A DNA stretch of 64,000 nt from Arcobacter sp. CECT 8983. Its GTDB lineage: Bacteria > Campylobacterota > Campylobacteria > Campylobacterales > Arcobacteraceae. Numbering within the stretch: position 1 is the stretch's first letter; the number at the start of each line of letters is the position of its first letter. The notes under the pieces are model-generated. The model was not told where the DNA came from, did not search any database, and saw nothing but the letters and a program-made list of their open reading frames with translations. Below are positions 8,037-18,545 of the stretch, in pieces. The stretch is taken from the NCBI RefSeq assembly GCF_004118855.1, contig NZ_PDKF01000005.1, forward strand, positions 62,001-126,000, in the 5' to 3' direction. The translations under genes and the position numbers were made by a program.

Positions 8037-10250
8037 TTATAAGTCTTGCTCAATTACTTCTTTAAATCTATTGAAGTATATATTTTTAGCCTCAGATAAT
8101 TCTGTATAGATATCATTGATAGCAATTCTTCCACCACCAACTAATCCTAATTCAGTAACTTTCATTCCTTTAGAAGCACATAATTTTTCAAAGGCATCTT
8201 TATTTTCAGGAGTTACTTCAACAACAGCTCTACTTAATGTTTCAGAGAATAAATCTTTTTCATCAGCTAATTTAATATTTGCTTCTAAACCTTTGTTTCC
8301 AACAACTGCCATTTTTGCTAATGCGATAGCTAAACCACCAACATTAACATCTTTAGCTGCTTTAAGTAAACCTTGGTTATTTGCTTCAATTACTGTATTC
8401 CATAAGTTAAGCTCTTTTGCAAAATCGACTTCTGGATGAGCTCCTGCAACTTTTCCATATAACTTTTTAAGATATAAAGAAGCACCAAACTCTCCTTTAG
8501 TATCACCTAAAAGATATAAAGTGTTTCCATCTTCTTGTAAACAAGCAGGTAAAACTTTATTTGCATCATCATTTACACCAACCATTGCAATTGCTGGAGT
8601 TGGGAAAACACCTACTTCATTTGTTTCATTGTATAAAGATACATTTCCACCAATAACTGGAGTATTTAACTCTTTACAAGCAGATTTGATACCTTCACAA
8701 GCTTGAGCAAATTGCCACATTACTTCTGGGTTTTGAGGGTTACCAAAGTTTAGACAATCAGTAATTGCTTTTGGTGTAGCACCTGTCATTGCAACATTTC
8801 TTCCTGATTCCATAACAGCTGCTGCAGCTCCAAGTTCAGGGTTAACATAACACTGTCTTGTATTACAATCAGCAGACATAGCTAAAGCTTTTCCTGTCTC
8901 TTTAATTCTAATTACAGAACCATCATTTTTACCAGGTCCTTTTACAGTATTTGTTTGCACCATTGAGTCATATTGATTGTAAACCCAAGATTTATCAACT
9001 ACTTCCATATCTGAAAATAGTTTATCAAAGGCTTCTTGATTTGAAATATCTTTATCTAAAGAAATATTTTCAATATCATTTAAATATGCAGGTTTAGCAA
9101 CTGGTCTATCTAATACAGGAGATTGTTCAGAAACTGGTTGAACTGGAACTTCTGCACACTTTTCACCATGCCAGAATAATTCCATATTTCCAGTAGCAGT
9201 TACTTCACCAATAACAGCAACATCTAGTTCCCATTTTTCAAAAATATCAATAATTTTTTGTTCACTACCTTTTTTAGCACAAATAAGCATTCTCTCTTGT
9301 GATTCAGATAACATGAAGTCATAAGGAGTCATTCCCTCTTCTCTAGCTGGTACTTTATCTAAGTGCATAATCATACCACTTCCAGATCTACCTGCCATTT
9401 CAAATGAAGATGAAGTAAGTCCAGCAGCACCCATATCTTGAATACCAATAATTAAATCTTCTTTAAATAGTTCTAAACAAGCTTCTAATAATAGTTTTTC
9501 AGTAAAGGGATCACCAACTTGTACAGTTGGTCTTTTAGATTCAGAATCCTCATCAAATGAAGCTGAAGACATAACTGCTCCACCAAGTCCATCACGTCCA
9601 GTTTTAGAACCCACATACATTACTGGGTTTCCAATACCTTCTGCTTTTCCATAGAAGATTTCATCAGCTTTTGCAATACCTAAGTTAAATGCATTTACAA
9701 GGTTATTTCCTGCATAACACTCTTCAAAGTTAGTTTGTCCACCAATAGTTGGAACACCCATGCAGTTACCATATCCACCAATACCAGCAACAACACCTCT
9801 TAGTAAATATCTATGCTTTTTAGCAGTTTCACTATCACCTTCAATTCCAGCAAATTGAATTAAGTTCATACTTGCAACAGGTCTTGCACCCATTGTAAAT
9901 ACATCTCTCATAATTCCACCAACACCTGTTGCTGCTCCTTGATATGGTTCAATAAAAGATGGGTGATTATGTGATTCCATTTTAAATACAGCTGCATAAC
10001 CGTCACCAATATCAATAACACCAGCATTTTCACCTGGACCTTGGATAACCCATGGAGCTTTTGTTGGGAAACCTTTTAAATATTTTGTACTAGATTTATA
10101 TGAACAGTGTTCAGACCACATTGCAGAAAAAATACCAATTTCTACATAGTTTGGTTCTCTTCCTAAAATTTCTTTGATATTTTCTAATTCTTCAAGTGTT
10201 AAAGAGTGTGCAAGTGCTATCTCTTCAAGATTCATCTCTTCTTTTTGCAT
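8037..10250 (-). CDS. purL: phosphoribosylformylglycinamidine synthase, large subunit
   Basis: This is the small-type PurL (737 aa), which works with PurS and PurQ to convert FGAR to FGAM in purine synthesis. Visible family marks are [11 protein letters not shown] near the N-terminus, the ATP/Mg segment [20 protein letters not shown], and the glycine-rich C-terminal AIRS-like repeats. The ATG start has AAGGG about six bases upstream. An in-frame ATG 15 bases later is possible but less well placed. Neither purS nor purQ is adjacent. Confidence 0.97.
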   Translation of the reverse strand: MQKEEMNLEEIALAHSLTLEELENIKEILGREPNYVEIGIFSAMWSEHCSYKSSTKYLKGFPTKAPWVIQGPGENAGVIDIGDGYAAVFKMESHNHPSFIEPYQGAATGVGGIMRDVFTMGARPVASMNLIQFAGIEGDSETAKKHRYLLRGVVAGIGGYGNCMGVPTIGGQTNFEECYAGNNLVNAFNLGIAKADEIFYGKAEGIGNPVMYVGSKTGRDGLGGAVMSSASFDEDSESKRPTVQVGDPFTEKLLLEACLELFKEDLIIGIQDMGAAGLTSSSFEMAGRSGSGMIMHLDKVPAREEGMTPYDFMLSESQERMLICAKKGSEQKIIDIFEKWELDVAVIGEVTATGNMELFWHGEKCAEVPVQPVSEQSPVLDRPVAKPAYLNDIENISLDKDISNQEAFDKLFSDMEVVDKSWVYNQYDSMVQTNTVKGPGKNDGSVIRIKETGKALAMSADCNTRQCYVNPELGAAAAVMESGRNVAMTGATPKAITDCLNFGNPQNPEVMWQFAQACEGIKSACKELNTPVIGGNVSLYNETNEVGVFPTPAIAMVGVNDDANKVLPACLQEDGNTLYLLGDTKGEFGASLYLKKLYGKVAGAHPEVDFAKELNLWNTVIEANNQGLLKAAKDVNVGGLAIALAKMAVVGNKGLEANIKLADEKDLFSETLSRAVVEVTPENKDAFEKLCASKGMKVTELGLVGGGRIAINDIYTELSEAKNIYFNRFKEVIEQDL

Positions 10251-10288
10251 CTTCGCCCTTAAATTTATGGTAGTTTTAATTAAAGGCG

Positions 10289-10294
10289 ATTATA
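10289..10294 (-). promoter_or_regulatory. purL: probable -10 box of purL
   Basis: On the minus strand the sequence reads TTTGTATAATCG, a consensus TATAAT with an adjacent TG, about 40 bases upstream of the purL start. Confidence 0.5.
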
Positions 10295-10318
10295 CAAAAA
10301 AAGCTCTTAGTATTAGTT

Positions 10319-11278
10319 TTAACCCTCTGCTAAGATTTGTACTTTATTATCTTTAAGTTCTATATATAATTCTTTCTTACCTACGAAAGTATAATATTTT
10401 GTTTTATAATCTTCATCCATAAGAATTTTATACATATTTTTATTTAGTGAGTTAGGATATGGTGCTATGTTTATATTTGTAAAGACAATCTTTTTTTCCT
10501 CTTTTTTAGCAAAAATTCTTTTTTTGTATTTTGCAAATTCCTCTAAACTCATTCCTCTTTCATTTTTAAAAGATTCAGAATAGAAGTTTAAATACTCTTC
10601 AATATCAGATTTTTTCCAAGCTTCTCGCCACTTATATATTGCAGCTAAAATTGTACTTATCTCTTCTTTCGAAGTTTTAGGAAGATGTTCATCACTTATA
10701 AGTAAAATAGACTTTTCATGGGAAATACTCTTGTCAATCTCTTGTAGCTGTTCATTATCTAAAGCAATACATCCTTGAGTAAACTTTTCTCTTTCTTCAT
10801 TTAAAGGCATACCATGAATCCATATTCCATGACCATTTTTATTTAAAGTCTTATCAAAAGTGTTTGGATATGAAGTTACTAAAGCAAGTGGTCCATAAAA
10901 TTCATCTAAATTTGTAAGTTTTTTAGTTAGCATATAAGCACCTTCAGGTGTTTTTAAATCACCTTCAACTTGTTTATCGCCCTCTTTTTCACCAACAATA
11001 ATATTATCTTTTAAAAGTAAGTTATATTTATCTTTTTCTACTTTAAATACTTTTATCTCTTTTTTTTGTTTTTCTGCAATTATTAAAAACTCTTTTGACT
11101 CATAATAACCATACTCAACATTTTTATTACTTAGATAATTTTCCCAGTATTCTTTCTTTGTAAGTTCTTTTTCTAATTCAGCTTTAACTGCTTCTAAGCC
11201 TTGATTTCTATAAATATCAACTAAATCTGCCAATAAATAAGTGGCCATAAAGAATAATAGAAGTAATAGTTTTTTCAT
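10319..11278 (-). CDS. pgp2: YkuD-fold peptidoglycan L,D-carboxypeptidase (Pgp2/Csd6-like)
   Basis: The ATG at 11278 has GGGGA five bases upstream. A TTG at 11290 would overlap that Shine-Dalgarno sequence and is rejected. The 319-residue product has a signal peptide and a YkuD catalytic domain. The motif is HGIWIHGMPLNEE followed by the Cys of TQGCIALDN. The C-terminal NTF2-like domain starts near residue 215. This domain pair and length match Campylobacter Pgp2 and Helicobacter Csd6, which trim peptidoglycan tetra- to tripeptides and set helical cell shape. It is divergent from an M23 peptidase of the same pathway. Confidence 0.85.
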   Translation of the reverse strand: MKKLLLLLFFMATYLLADLVDIYRNQGLEAVKAELEKELTKKEYWENYLSNKNVEYGYYESKEFLIIAEKQKKEIKVFKVEKDKYNLLLKDNIIVGEKEGDKQVEGDLKTPEGAYMLTKKLTNLDEFYGPLALVTSYPNTFDKTLNKNGHGIWIHGMPLNEEREKFTQGCIALDNEQLQEIDKSISHEKSILLISDEHLPKTSKEEISTILAAIYKWREAWKKSDIEEYLNFYSESFKNERGMSLEEFAKYKKRIFAKKEEKKIVFTNINIAPYPNSLNKNMYKILMDEDYKTKYYTFVGKKELYIELKDNKVQILAEG

Positions 11279-11321
11279 ACAATTCCCCAAATATTTTATT
11301 AACTCTTTAAGTTGCGGATTG

Positions 11322-11327
11322 TATAAT
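11322..11327 (+). promoter_or_regulatory. -10 box of the pgp3/mgtE transcript
   Basis: GATTGTATAAT gives a consensus TATAAT 31 bases before the GTG start of the M23 peptidase gene, in the 80-base divergent gap. Confidence 0.5.
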
Positions 11328-11358
11328 AATTTTTCTAATTTTAGTATAAAGAAGTCAT

Positions 11359-12549
11359 GTGAAGAAAATCATTTTATTAGTTTTTATATTTTTAAGTACT
11401 TTTGCATTTGCAAAAGAGGTGCAAGAATTGTCTTGGCCAAGAGGTGAAACATTTTTAACATTTTTAGAACAATATGGAATTTCACAGTCCTTGTATTATA
11501 ATTTACCCAAAGAAGATAAAGAGTTATGTTCAGAAATAAACGAAGGTACTTCTTTTCATTTATTGCTTGACGAAGACAATTCACTAAAACAAGTTTTAAT
11601 CCCAGTATCTGAAGATATTCAGCTACATATAGCAAAACAAAAAGATGGAACATACAAATTCCAAACTCTTCCTATTTCTTACCAAGAAATAGAAGAAACA
11701 TTAGTACTTGAAACCTCTCATTCTCCTTATCTTGATATTATGAATAAAACTAATAATAAAGATCTTGCAAATGAACTAATTCGTGCATTTAAATCAAGTG
11801 TAAACTTCAGAGGAATGCAAAAAGGTGATTTTGTAGTTATTAAATATAAACAAAAAATTAGACTTGGAAAATATTTTGGTCAACCAGAAATTATTGCAGC
11901 AATGGTTGAAGTAAATGGAGACAATAACTTTATATTTAGACATGAAAGAGATGGCCAATATTATGATATTCATGGGAAAAGCTTAACAAACTTTACATTT
12001 AAAACACCAGTTAGATATACAAGAATTTCAAGTAGATTTCAAAAAAGAAGATACCATCCAGTTTTAAAAAGATACAGAGCTCACTTAGGAGTAGATTACG
12101 CAGCTCCAAGAGGAAGAAAAATCTATGCAGCAGCAGATGGAAGAATCATTTTTAGAGGTAGAAAAGGTGGTTATGGAAACACTATTATTATTCAACATAA
12201 AAATGGATTAAGAACTCTTTATGCACACCAATACAAATTTAAAGGTGGATTAAGATCAGGAAGTAGAGTTAAAAAAGGTCAACACATTGGATATGTAGGA
12301 AGTACAGGACTTAGTTCTGGACCTCATTTACACTTAGGTCTTTATAGAAATGGTAGAGCTATTGATCCTTTAAAAATTATAAAGGTAACTAAGAGTAAAC
12401 TAAAAGGTAAAGAAAAAAGAGTATTCATTAACTATGCTAAAACTATGTCAAATAGACTTAAAAATAGTACAAAAGATTTAAATGTGTTAATTCCAACTAA
12501 ACTTGAAGACTCACTATCAAGTACACCAATTACAATTAGGAATATTTAA
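11359..12549 (+). CDS. pgp3: M23-family D,D-endopeptidase/carboxypeptidase (Pgp3/Csd3-like)
   Basis: The start is GTG with an AAGAAG ribosome-binding site; an overlapping out-of-frame ATG runs straight into a stop. The 396-residue product has a cleavable signal (FLSTFAFA), a regulatory N-terminal region and a C-terminal LytM/M23 domain (about 235-345). Zinc ligands are visible in HLGVDYAAPRG and SGPHLHLGLY, with the catalytic His in TLYAHQYKF. Csd3/Pgp3 trims cross-links and pentapeptides in helical epsilonproteobacteria. It overlaps mgtE by one base (TAATG). Confidence 0.85.
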   Translation: MKKIILLVFIFLSTFAFAKEVQELSWPRGETFLTFLEQYGISQSLYYNLPKEDKELCSEINEGTSFHLLLDEDNSLKQVLIPVSEDIQLHIAKQKDGTYKFQTLPISYQEIEETLVLETSHSPYLDIMNKTNNKDLANELIRAFKSSVNFRGMQKGDFVVIKYKQKIRLGKYFGQPEIIAAMVEVNGDNNFIFRHERDGQYYDIHGKSLTNFTFKTPVRYTRISSRFQKRRYHPVLKRYRAHLGVDYAAPRGRKIYAAADGRIIFRGRKGGYGNTIIIQHKNGLRTLYAHQYKFKGGLRSGSRVKKGQHIGYVGSTGLSSGPHLHLGLYRNGRAIDPLKIIKVTKSKLKGKEKRVFINYAKTMSNRLKNSTKDLNVLIPTKLEDSLSSTPITIRNI

Positions 12550-13901
12550 TGGCTGAAGAGATAGTTATAACAAACTCAGAAGAACTTCTAAAAAGAATTG
12601 AAGATCTTCACCCAAGTGATATAGCTTACTCTTTAAAAAAGATACATGCAGAAAACAATCAAGATTTTTTTGATACTGTAAAAAAAATCCCTGAAGACTA
12701 TTTAGGGGAAGTAATTCTTGAACTTCCTGAATATCTTAGAGAAGATGTTTATGAAGAACTGTCAATTAAAAAACTAACAGAAGCAGTAGATGAACTAGAA
12801 TCAGATGATGCAACAGATATTATTCAAGAAATTGAAGGAATAGACCAAGATAAAGCTAAAGAAGTTTTTGATGGGCTAGAAGAAGAATATCAAGAAGAGA
12901 TCACTTGGCTTAAAAGATATAACCAAGATGAAGCTGGTTCATACATGCAGACTGAGCTTTTTTCTGCAAATATCAAAGATACTATTCAAAGTTCAATTGA
13001 TAGATTAAAAGAAGGCAAAGAGAGTGATGAACTAGAAAATATTCATCAAGTTTTTATTATAAATGATGATAAAAAACTTCTTGCTTCAATATTACTTGAA
13101 GATTTAATTATTTTTGATTTTTCAAAAACGTATGAAGAGATTTTAAATTCCCATGAAGATAATAAATTTAAACCCTTTGTTGTACAAGATAAAGATGATA
13201 TTGATGATGTAGCAAAACAGTTTGAAAAATATGACTTATCAGTTGTTGCAGTTACTGGCTATCAAGGTATGTTAATGGGTAGGATTACATCTGATGATAT
13301 CTTAGATGTAATTGAAGATAATGCAACTGAACAAATGTACCAATTAGCAGGGGTTAATGATGAATTTGAGCAAGATGACAATCTATTAACTGTTGCTAAA
13401 AAAAGAGGCTTTTGGTTATTTTTAAATTTAGGAACTGCCATTTTAGCTTCATTGGTTATTGGTATATTTGATGAAACTATTCAATCATATGTTGCATTAG
13501 CTATTTTAATGCCTATAGTTGCCTCTATGGGTGGAAATGCAGGAACACAAACTTTAGCCGTTATGGTAAGACAGCTTGCCTTAGGTGATATTGATTTTGA
13601 CAATAGTAAAAGTGCAATTAAAAAAGAGGTTTTCATATCTATTTTTAATGGTATTGTTTTTGCAATTGTTATAGGACTAATTGCTTGGGTTTGGTTTGAT
13701 AAAGCTATGCTTGGGGTGGTCATTGCCATGGCCATGGTAATAAACTTATTTAGTGCTGGTTTTTTTGGAGCTTCAATTCCACTTTTTCTTAAAAAACTTG
13801 ATATTGATCCAGCTATAGGAAGTACAGTACTACTTACTACTGTTACTGATATTGTAGGTTTCTTTAGTTTCTTAATGCTTGCAAAGGTTATTTTACTTTA
13901 A
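12549..13901 (+). CDS. mgtE: magnesium transporter MgtE
   Basis: The 450 residues show the usual MgtE order. An acidic N domain rich in superhelical repeats (DELESDDATDIIQEIEGI) covers about 1-130, tandem CBS domains about 135-255, and a five-helix pore the C-terminus. Conserved pore segments are PIVASMGGNAGTQTLAVMVR and TTVTDIVGFFSF. MgtE is a Mg2+-gated Mg2+ channel. It is translationally coupled to the upstream M23 peptidase gene; the functional link is unclear. Confidence 0.96.
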   Translation: MAEEIVITNSEELLKRIEDLHPSDIAYSLKKIHAENNQDFFDTVKKIPEDYLGEVILELPEYLREDVYEELSIKKLTEAVDELESDDATDIIQEIEGIDQDKAKEVFDGLEEEYQEEITWLKRYNQDEAGSYMQTELFSANIKDTIQSSIDRLKEGKESDELENIHQVFIINDDKKLLASILLEDLIIFDFSKTYEEILNSHEDNKFKPFVVQDKDDIDDVAKQFEKYDLSVVAVTGYQGMLMGRITSDDILDVIEDNATEQMYQLAGVNDEFEQDDNLLTVAKKRGFWLFLNLGTAILASLVIGIFDETIQSYVALAILMPIVASMGGNAGTQTLAVMVRQLALGDIDFDNSKSAIKKEVFISIFNGIVFAIVIGLIAWVWFDKAMLGVVIAMAMVINLFSAGFFGASIPLFLKKLDIDPAIGSTVLLTTVTDIVGFFSFLMLAKVILL

Positions 13902-13926
13902 AAGTAAGCTTTAAAAGCCTACTTTT
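13900..13926. terminator. bidirectional terminator between mgtE and folE
   Basis: AAAAGTAAGC pairs with GCCTACTTTT with one mismatch, flanked by A and T tracts. It sits between two convergent genes. Confidence 0.6.
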
Positions 13927-14497
13927 ATTTATGCAAAGATTGAGCAACTATTGAAAGAAACTCATCTTTTGTTTTTTTATCTTTTTTAAATAATCCTCTT
14001 AGTGCAGAAGTAACAGTTGTTGAACAAATTTTTTCAACCCCTCTCATCTCCATACACATATGTCTTGCATCTATCATAACTGCAACACCTTTTGGATTTA
14101 AAGATTCGTGAAGTGCATCACAAATTTGTTCAGTCATTTGCTCTTGGATTTGTAATCTTCTGGCAAAAACATCTACAACTCTAGGAATTTTAGAAAGCCC
14201 AACTACCTTTCCATTTGGAATATATGCAATATGAGCTTTTCCAATAATTGGTAACATATGATGCTCACACATTGAATAAAACTCAATATCTTTAATAACT
14301 ACCATCTCATCATTTGAACTTGTAAAAAGTGCAGAATTTATAATCTCTTCTGGATTTTGTTTATATCCACCACACATAAATTCAAAAGCTTTTCTAACTC
14401 TACTAGGTGTTTTTTCAAGACCTTCCCTAGTTACATCTTCACCTATATACTCTAAAATATTTTTAACTGAGTTCTCAAACTCTAGCTCATTACTCAT
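13925..14497 (-). CDS. folE: GTP cyclohydrolase I
   Basis: FolE makes dihydroneopterin triphosphate from GTP, the first step toward tetrahydrofolate. The start at 14497 has AGAGGA at good spacing and gives a 190-residue protein of normal length. An in-frame start 24 codons upstream would overlap the GspF-like gene and is rejected. Zinc-binding residues are visible in [14 protein letters not shown] and in the Cys of EKICSTTV. The gene lies 11 bases after the GspF-like gene and may be the last gene of that operon. Confidence 0.96.
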   Translation of the reverse strand: MSNELEFENSVKNILEYIGEDVTREGLEKTPSRVRKAFEFMCGGYKQNPEEIINSALFTSSNDEMVVIKDIEFYSMCEHHMLPIIGKAHIAYIPNGKVVGLSKIPRVVDVFARRLQIQEQMTEQICDALHESLNPKGVAVMIDARHMCMEMRGVEKICSTTVTSALRGLFKKDKKTKDEFLSIVAQSLHK

Positions 14498-14508
14498 AAA
14501 AATTCCTC

Positions 14509-15693
14509 TTATATTTTTAAAATATCTCCTATACTCCATAAAGGAACAAATATAGCCATAATTATCCAAACAATTAATAACATAATCAATATAAAAAATA
14601 TAGGCTCAATTAATATAGAAAATATTTCTACTTTTTCATTAAATCTTTTTTTATAGATAGTTCTTATTTCATAACTTGTTTTTTCTATTGAGTTTGATAT
14701 TTCGGCTGTTCTAATTATATTTAAAACAAGCTCATCAAAAATACCACTCTTTTCAAAACTATGATAAATAGACTTACCACTTTTTAGTGAACTATCAATT
14801 CGTGTAATTTTATCTAAAAAGTATTTGTTGTTTATTAAAGTTTTACTCTTAATAATAGTTTCATGAAACTCATATCTTCCTTGTAACAAACTATTTACTA
14901 TATAAAAAAATCTATACATCAACCTATATCTATAAATTTTACTTATTAAAAATAGATTTTCAAAAAGTATCTTATGAACAATAATTTTTATTTTCTTACT
15001 TCTTGAATAAAGCAAATATACAAAAAAGATTACAGTAACCACTAGTGCCAAAATTAAAAAAAGGTAGTTTTCAAATATATTTTTTACTAAAAATAGTGAC
15101 TTTGTAGCAAGATTTAATTTCATGTCATTTTGTAAAAACATATTCTCAAACTTTGGTACAACAAAATTAAAAATACCAATAAGTGCAAATAAAAAAGAAC
15201 TTACTAAAATCAAAGGATATGCAAAAACTTTTTTAATCTGTTTTTTTACTTCATCTTCTTCTTTTAATATTTCATATAAAGTTTTAATATGCCTTTTGGG
15301 TTCTCCACTATTTTGTATAATTTTAAATAATGAGATAACAAAACTATCAACTCTAAACTCTTTTAAACTTTGTTCTAAGTCTAAATGATTAGAAAAAGAG
15401 TATTTAATCTTATTTAAAAACTCTTTTATATTTTTGTCATTATTAGAATTTATTAAAATATCAAAAGCTTCATCAAATAAAATATTTGATTCAAGCATTA
15501 GATTTAATTCATTTAAGATATTTAATAAAGCTTTCTTAGAAATAGTTTTTTTAGATTTAAATAGATTTGTTAAATCAAGACATTTTTTTATACTTATAAT
15601 ATTTTCAGGAAACTTATTTTTTAGATATTCACTTTCACTTAAAACTAAAGTTTTTACTTTTTTATCTTGTTGATATTTTATTTTATACTTCAT
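14509..15693 (-). CDS. type II secretion / transformation inner-membrane protein, GspF/PilC family (CtsF-like)
   Basis: The 394-residue protein has two copies of the GspF helical domain, each followed by membrane helices. One is near residues 160-185 and the other near 210-230, with a final hydrophobic helix at the C-terminus (about 360-385). GspF/PilC is the platform protein of pilus-like secretion machines. It starts one base after the stop of the GspE-like gene. In Campylobacter the equivalent ctsE-ctsF pair is needed for DNA uptake; the Cts assignment here rests on gene order and on comM nearby. Confidence 0.82.
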   Translation of the reverse strand: MKYKIKYQQDKKVKTLVLSESEYLKNKFPENIISIKKCLDLTNLFKSKKTISKKALLNILNELNLMLESNILFDEAFDILINSNNDKNIKEFLNKIKYSFSNHLDLEQSLKEFRVDSFVISLFKIIQNSGEPKRHIKTLYEILKEEDEVKKQIKKVFAYPLILVSSFLFALIGIFNFVVPKFENMFLQNDMKLNLATKSLFLVKNIFENYLFLILALVVTVIFFVYLLYSRSKKIKIIVHKILFENLFLISKIYRYRLMYRFFYIVNSLLQGRYEFHETIIKSKTLINNKYFLDKITRIDSSLKSGKSIYHSFEKSGIFDELVLNIIRTAEISNSIEKTSYEIRTIYKKRFNEKVEIFSILIEPIFFILIMLLIVWIIMAIFVPLWSIGDILKI

Positions 15694-15694
15694 C

Positions 15695-17035
15695 TTAAGA
15701 ATTTACTACTTTATAGAGCTCTTTTAATGTAGTTTTTTTCTCTTGTACTTTTTTTAAACCATCATCTAAAATAGTTTTATAATTATTTTGTTTTAAATAG
15801 TTTTCAATTTGAATTAAAAAATCATCTTTCATTAAAAAGCTTTTTATATTTTTATCACAAGCTAAACTTTCAGCAATACAAACTCTTCCTAAAAAACCTT
15901 TATAATTGCAAAGTTCACAACCACTCTTACAAGTACAAAGTTTTAATACTAATCTTTGGGAAATAATATACTTTAAAGTACTTGCTAATAAAAATCTATC
16001 TGCTTTTAAATCAATAAGTCTTGAAATTGTATCAATGCTTGAATTTGCATGAATAGAAGCTAATACTAAATGACCTGTTAAAGATGCTTGTAAAGCAATA
16101 GACAAAGAAAAGGCATCTCTAATCTCTCCTATAAGAATCACATCAGGGTCTTGACGTAAAATATTTTTAAGTACACTATTAAAACCAAGTTCAATATCTT
16201 CATTTATATTTACTTGTTGAACTTGTTCAATTTTATACTCAACAGGATCTTCAATTGTTATTATCTTTTTGTCTTCACTATTTAACTGTTTAATTAAAGA
16301 GTATAAAGTTGTACTTTTACCACTTCCTGTTGGTCCAGTTATTAAAACTAAACCCTCTTTTAGTGTAATTATATTTTCAAAAGAATCTATTAGATGAGAA
16401 GAAAAACTCATACTTTGTAAATCATCTGTTACATTTAGATTATCTAAGATTCTAATTACTATTGATTCCCCATGAATTGTTGGCATAGTAGAAACTCTAA
16501 AGTCAACATTTACAAAAGAAAATCTTCCATCTTGAGGGTTTCTAATCTTTGTTACATCAAGTTTTGATAACATCTTTATATATGAGCTTATAGTTTTAAA
16601 AAACTCCTTTTTAAAAATATAAAAAGAGTTAAGTTCTCCATCTATTCTAAATCTTATTACCATTGAGTTTTCTAAAGATTCAAAATGTAAATCACTAGCT
16701 TTACAAAATAAAGCTTTATTTAAAAGCTTATTAAAAAACTCTTCCATCAATTTTGGATTTATCTCTTTTTGTTTTATTAATTTTTCACTACTATTATATA
16801 AATCAAGTCTTATATTAAAATCACTTAAAAAAAACTCTATTTTATTTCGGGGCAGTTCTATCTTTTCTATTATTAAACTTAAATCAAGTAACTTTAAATT
16901 TGACTCTTCACAAACAAAAAATTTACAATATATTCCATCTGCTTTTATAGGTAATACCAATGCCTTTTTTAAAACTTCTATATTAAAAGAATTTACATAA
17001 TTATAATCAATAAGATATTTATATAGTTTCATCAT
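15695..17035 (-). CDS. type II secretion / transformation ATPase, GspE/PilB family (CtsE-like)
   Basis: The 446-residue hexameric-ATPase family protein has Walker A GPTGSGKS (234-241), an Asp box RQDPDVILIGEIRD and a His box LTGHLVLASIHAN. A zinc-binding cluster is present with cysteines 367, 369, 373 and 376. The first pair is CxC rather than the usual CxxC. The protein would power assembly of a pseudopilus or DNA-uptake apparatus. It overlaps the preceding gene by 17 bases. It is shorter than typical GspE because the N-terminal domain is reduced. Confidence 0.88.
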   Translation of the reverse strand: MMKLYKYLIDYNYVNSFNIEVLKKALVLPIKADGIYCKFFVCEESNLKLLDLSLIIEKIELPRNKIEFFLSDFNIRLDLYNSSEKLIKQKEINPKLMEEFFNKLLNKALFCKASDLHFESLENSMVIRFRIDGELNSFYIFKKEFFKTISSYIKMLSKLDVTKIRNPQDGRFSFVNVDFRVSTMPTIHGESIVIRILDNLNVTDDLQSMSFSSHLIDSFENIITLKEGLVLITGPTGSGKSTTLYSLIKQLNSEDKKIITIEDPVEYKIEQVQQVNINEDIELGFNSVLKNILRQDPDVILIGEIRDAFSLSIALQASLTGHLVLASIHANSSIDTISRLIDLKADRFLLASTLKYIISQRLVLKLCTCKSGCELCNYKGFLGRVCIAESLACDKNIKSFLMKDDFLIQIENYLKQNNYKTILDDGLKKVQEKKTTLKELYKVVNS

Positions 17036-17681
17036 AAAGCCTTAATATCATTTGAATATTTTCACTTTTTATTAAAACCGAATCTTTATTTATCTTTGAG
17101 ACTTTAAATTCACTATTTATACTATCACCTAAGCTTAGCCATTTATCATTTATTAAAACACTATTACCTACTATTGCTTTTAAAGTATATCTTTTTCTTT
17201 GATTCTCATGTTTTTTTAAGAATTCAAGTTTTGATTGTACTTTTTTATTGCTAGTTTTTATATATAATTTATTAAAAGTTATAGTTAAAAAAAGATTATC
17301 CTCTTCCATTTTTAGGGATTCAATGGAAGAAAAATTATTATATTCTTCAATAAATTTTATTAATTTCAAACTTGAAAGAGTAGTTGCTTTTGCTTTAATT
17401 TGAATTTTTTCATTTATATTTGATATTTCTATTAACTCAATAGAGTTTTTCGAAAGATAAGATTCTATATCTTTAATTATATCAATCAAAGATTTTTCCA
17501 TAGATTTTTTTTGAATAAAAACATTGCCACTAAAAAGATTTACTTTTGAGCCTTCTACTTTAGTTTGTTCTAAAAAAAATATTAAAGCACCTATGAGAAA
17601 AAGAGGAAAAAGAAAAAGCTCTATTTTTATTCTTTTAGATGCTTTTTCAAAACTATTTTCTAATAAAGCTAATATTTGCAT
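17019..17681 (-). CDS. single-pass membrane protein of the Cts-like cluster
   Basis: The 220-residue protein has one N-terminal membrane helix (about 20-38) and a periplasmic part that looks like a small alpha/beta pilus-assembly domain. A C-terminal region (YTLKAIVGNSVLIND...WLSLGDSI) resembles the beta-strand repeat of GspC/PilP-type proteins. Position just before the ATPase gene and overlap with both neighbours make it a structural part of the same machine. It could be the counterpart of Campylobacter CtsX or CtsR, but sequence reading alone cannot decide. Confidence 0.6.
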   Translation of the reverse strand: MQILALLENSFEKASKRIKIELFLFPLFLIGALIFFLEQTKVEGSKVNLFSGNVFIQKKSMEKSLIDIIKDIESYLSKNSIELIEISNINEKIQIKAKATTLSSLKLIKFIEEYNNFSSIESLKMEEDNLFLTITFNKLYIKTSNKKVQSKLEFLKKHENQRKRYTLKAIVGNSVLINDKWLSLGDSINSEFKVSKINKDSVLIKSENIQMILRLYDETI

Positions 17682-18459
17682 TTACTTTATAACCTCCTAT
17701 TAATTCATCATATTTAAAACTATTAATTGAAGTTTTATAGTTATTAAAAAACTCATAAATACTCTTTTTTTGTAAAGAGGACAATTCTAATAAAAAGGAT
17801 TTATTCTGTAGTTGTATGGAAAGGATTTTTATATCTTTTTGTTTAGCATGATAAAATAAATCTACAATCTTTGAAGAAACAAATGAATAAGCACTATTTT
17901 GTTTTTGTGTTTCAATTCTTTTTTTTAGATTTTCTATTGATAGTTTATCTTCTACTTTATTATTTGAAGAAAAATAACAAAGTAACACAAGAAACAAAAC
18001 TAAAATATATAAAAGAAAAAATTTAAATAAATGACTCTTTTTATATCCTATAAAACTATATTGTTTTTCTTGTTTTTTATTTTTATTTATTTCATTTGTT
18101 ATAGAGAGTTTTTCAATATTAAAACTACTTTTTACAAATTCTAAAATCTGTTTTTCATTTAATTTTTCTTTTATTTCTTGATAAAAATATACTTTTTTTT
18201 CTTTATATAAACAAAAATATCTTTCTGTAATTAGAAGTTCATTATCATTTTTACATTTATGAGAAAATATTTCAGGAATATTAGTACTATTTTTATCAAA
18301 AACAATCAGTTGATAACTATTTAATTCTTTTAAAAATGAAGCGTATATATAAGAATTTGATGAAAGGAGAATTTCTTCTTTTTCTAAATTTGTAAGAATA
18401 AAGTTTTTTAAATGGTTTTGTGAAATTTCTTCAGTAGATTTTATTTCATAAGTTTCCAT
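17653..18459 (-). CDS. membrane protein of the Cts-like cluster, first gene
   Basis: The 268-residue protein has a cytoplasmic N-terminal part (about 1-145), one membrane helix (about 147-168: FKFFLLYILVLFLVLLCYF) and a coiled periplasmic tail. This layout is like PilN/GspL. Its last 29 bases overlap the next gene. It is the first gene of a probable five-gene operon (this gene, the GspC-like gene, GspE, GspF, folE). I do not recognise a specific family. Confidence 0.55.
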   Translation of the reverse strand: METYEIKSTEEISQNHLKNFILTNLEKEEILLSSNSYIYASFLKELNSYQLIVFDKNSTNIPEIFSHKCKNDNELLITERYFCLYKEKKVYFYQEIKEKLNEKQILEFVKSSFNIEKLSITNEINKNKKQEKQYSFIGYKKSHLFKFFLLYILVLFLVLLCYFSSNNKVEDKLSIENLKKRIETQKQNSAYSFVSSKIVDLFYHAKQKDIKILSIQLQNKSFLLELSSLQKKSIYEFFNNYKTSINSFKYDELIGGYKVNANISFIRK

Positions 18460-18545
18460 ATTAAACCTTTAATAACAAAATATAATATATCTTATTATTA
18501 AAAAGATTTAATAAAGTTTAATTAAATGTTATTTTTTATTATTTT

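Noticed and set aside
13925-14569. Longer FolE reading from 14569
   Set aside because: The extra 24 residues overlap the GspF-like gene and do not resemble FolE. The ATG at 14497 has a clear AGAGGA site.
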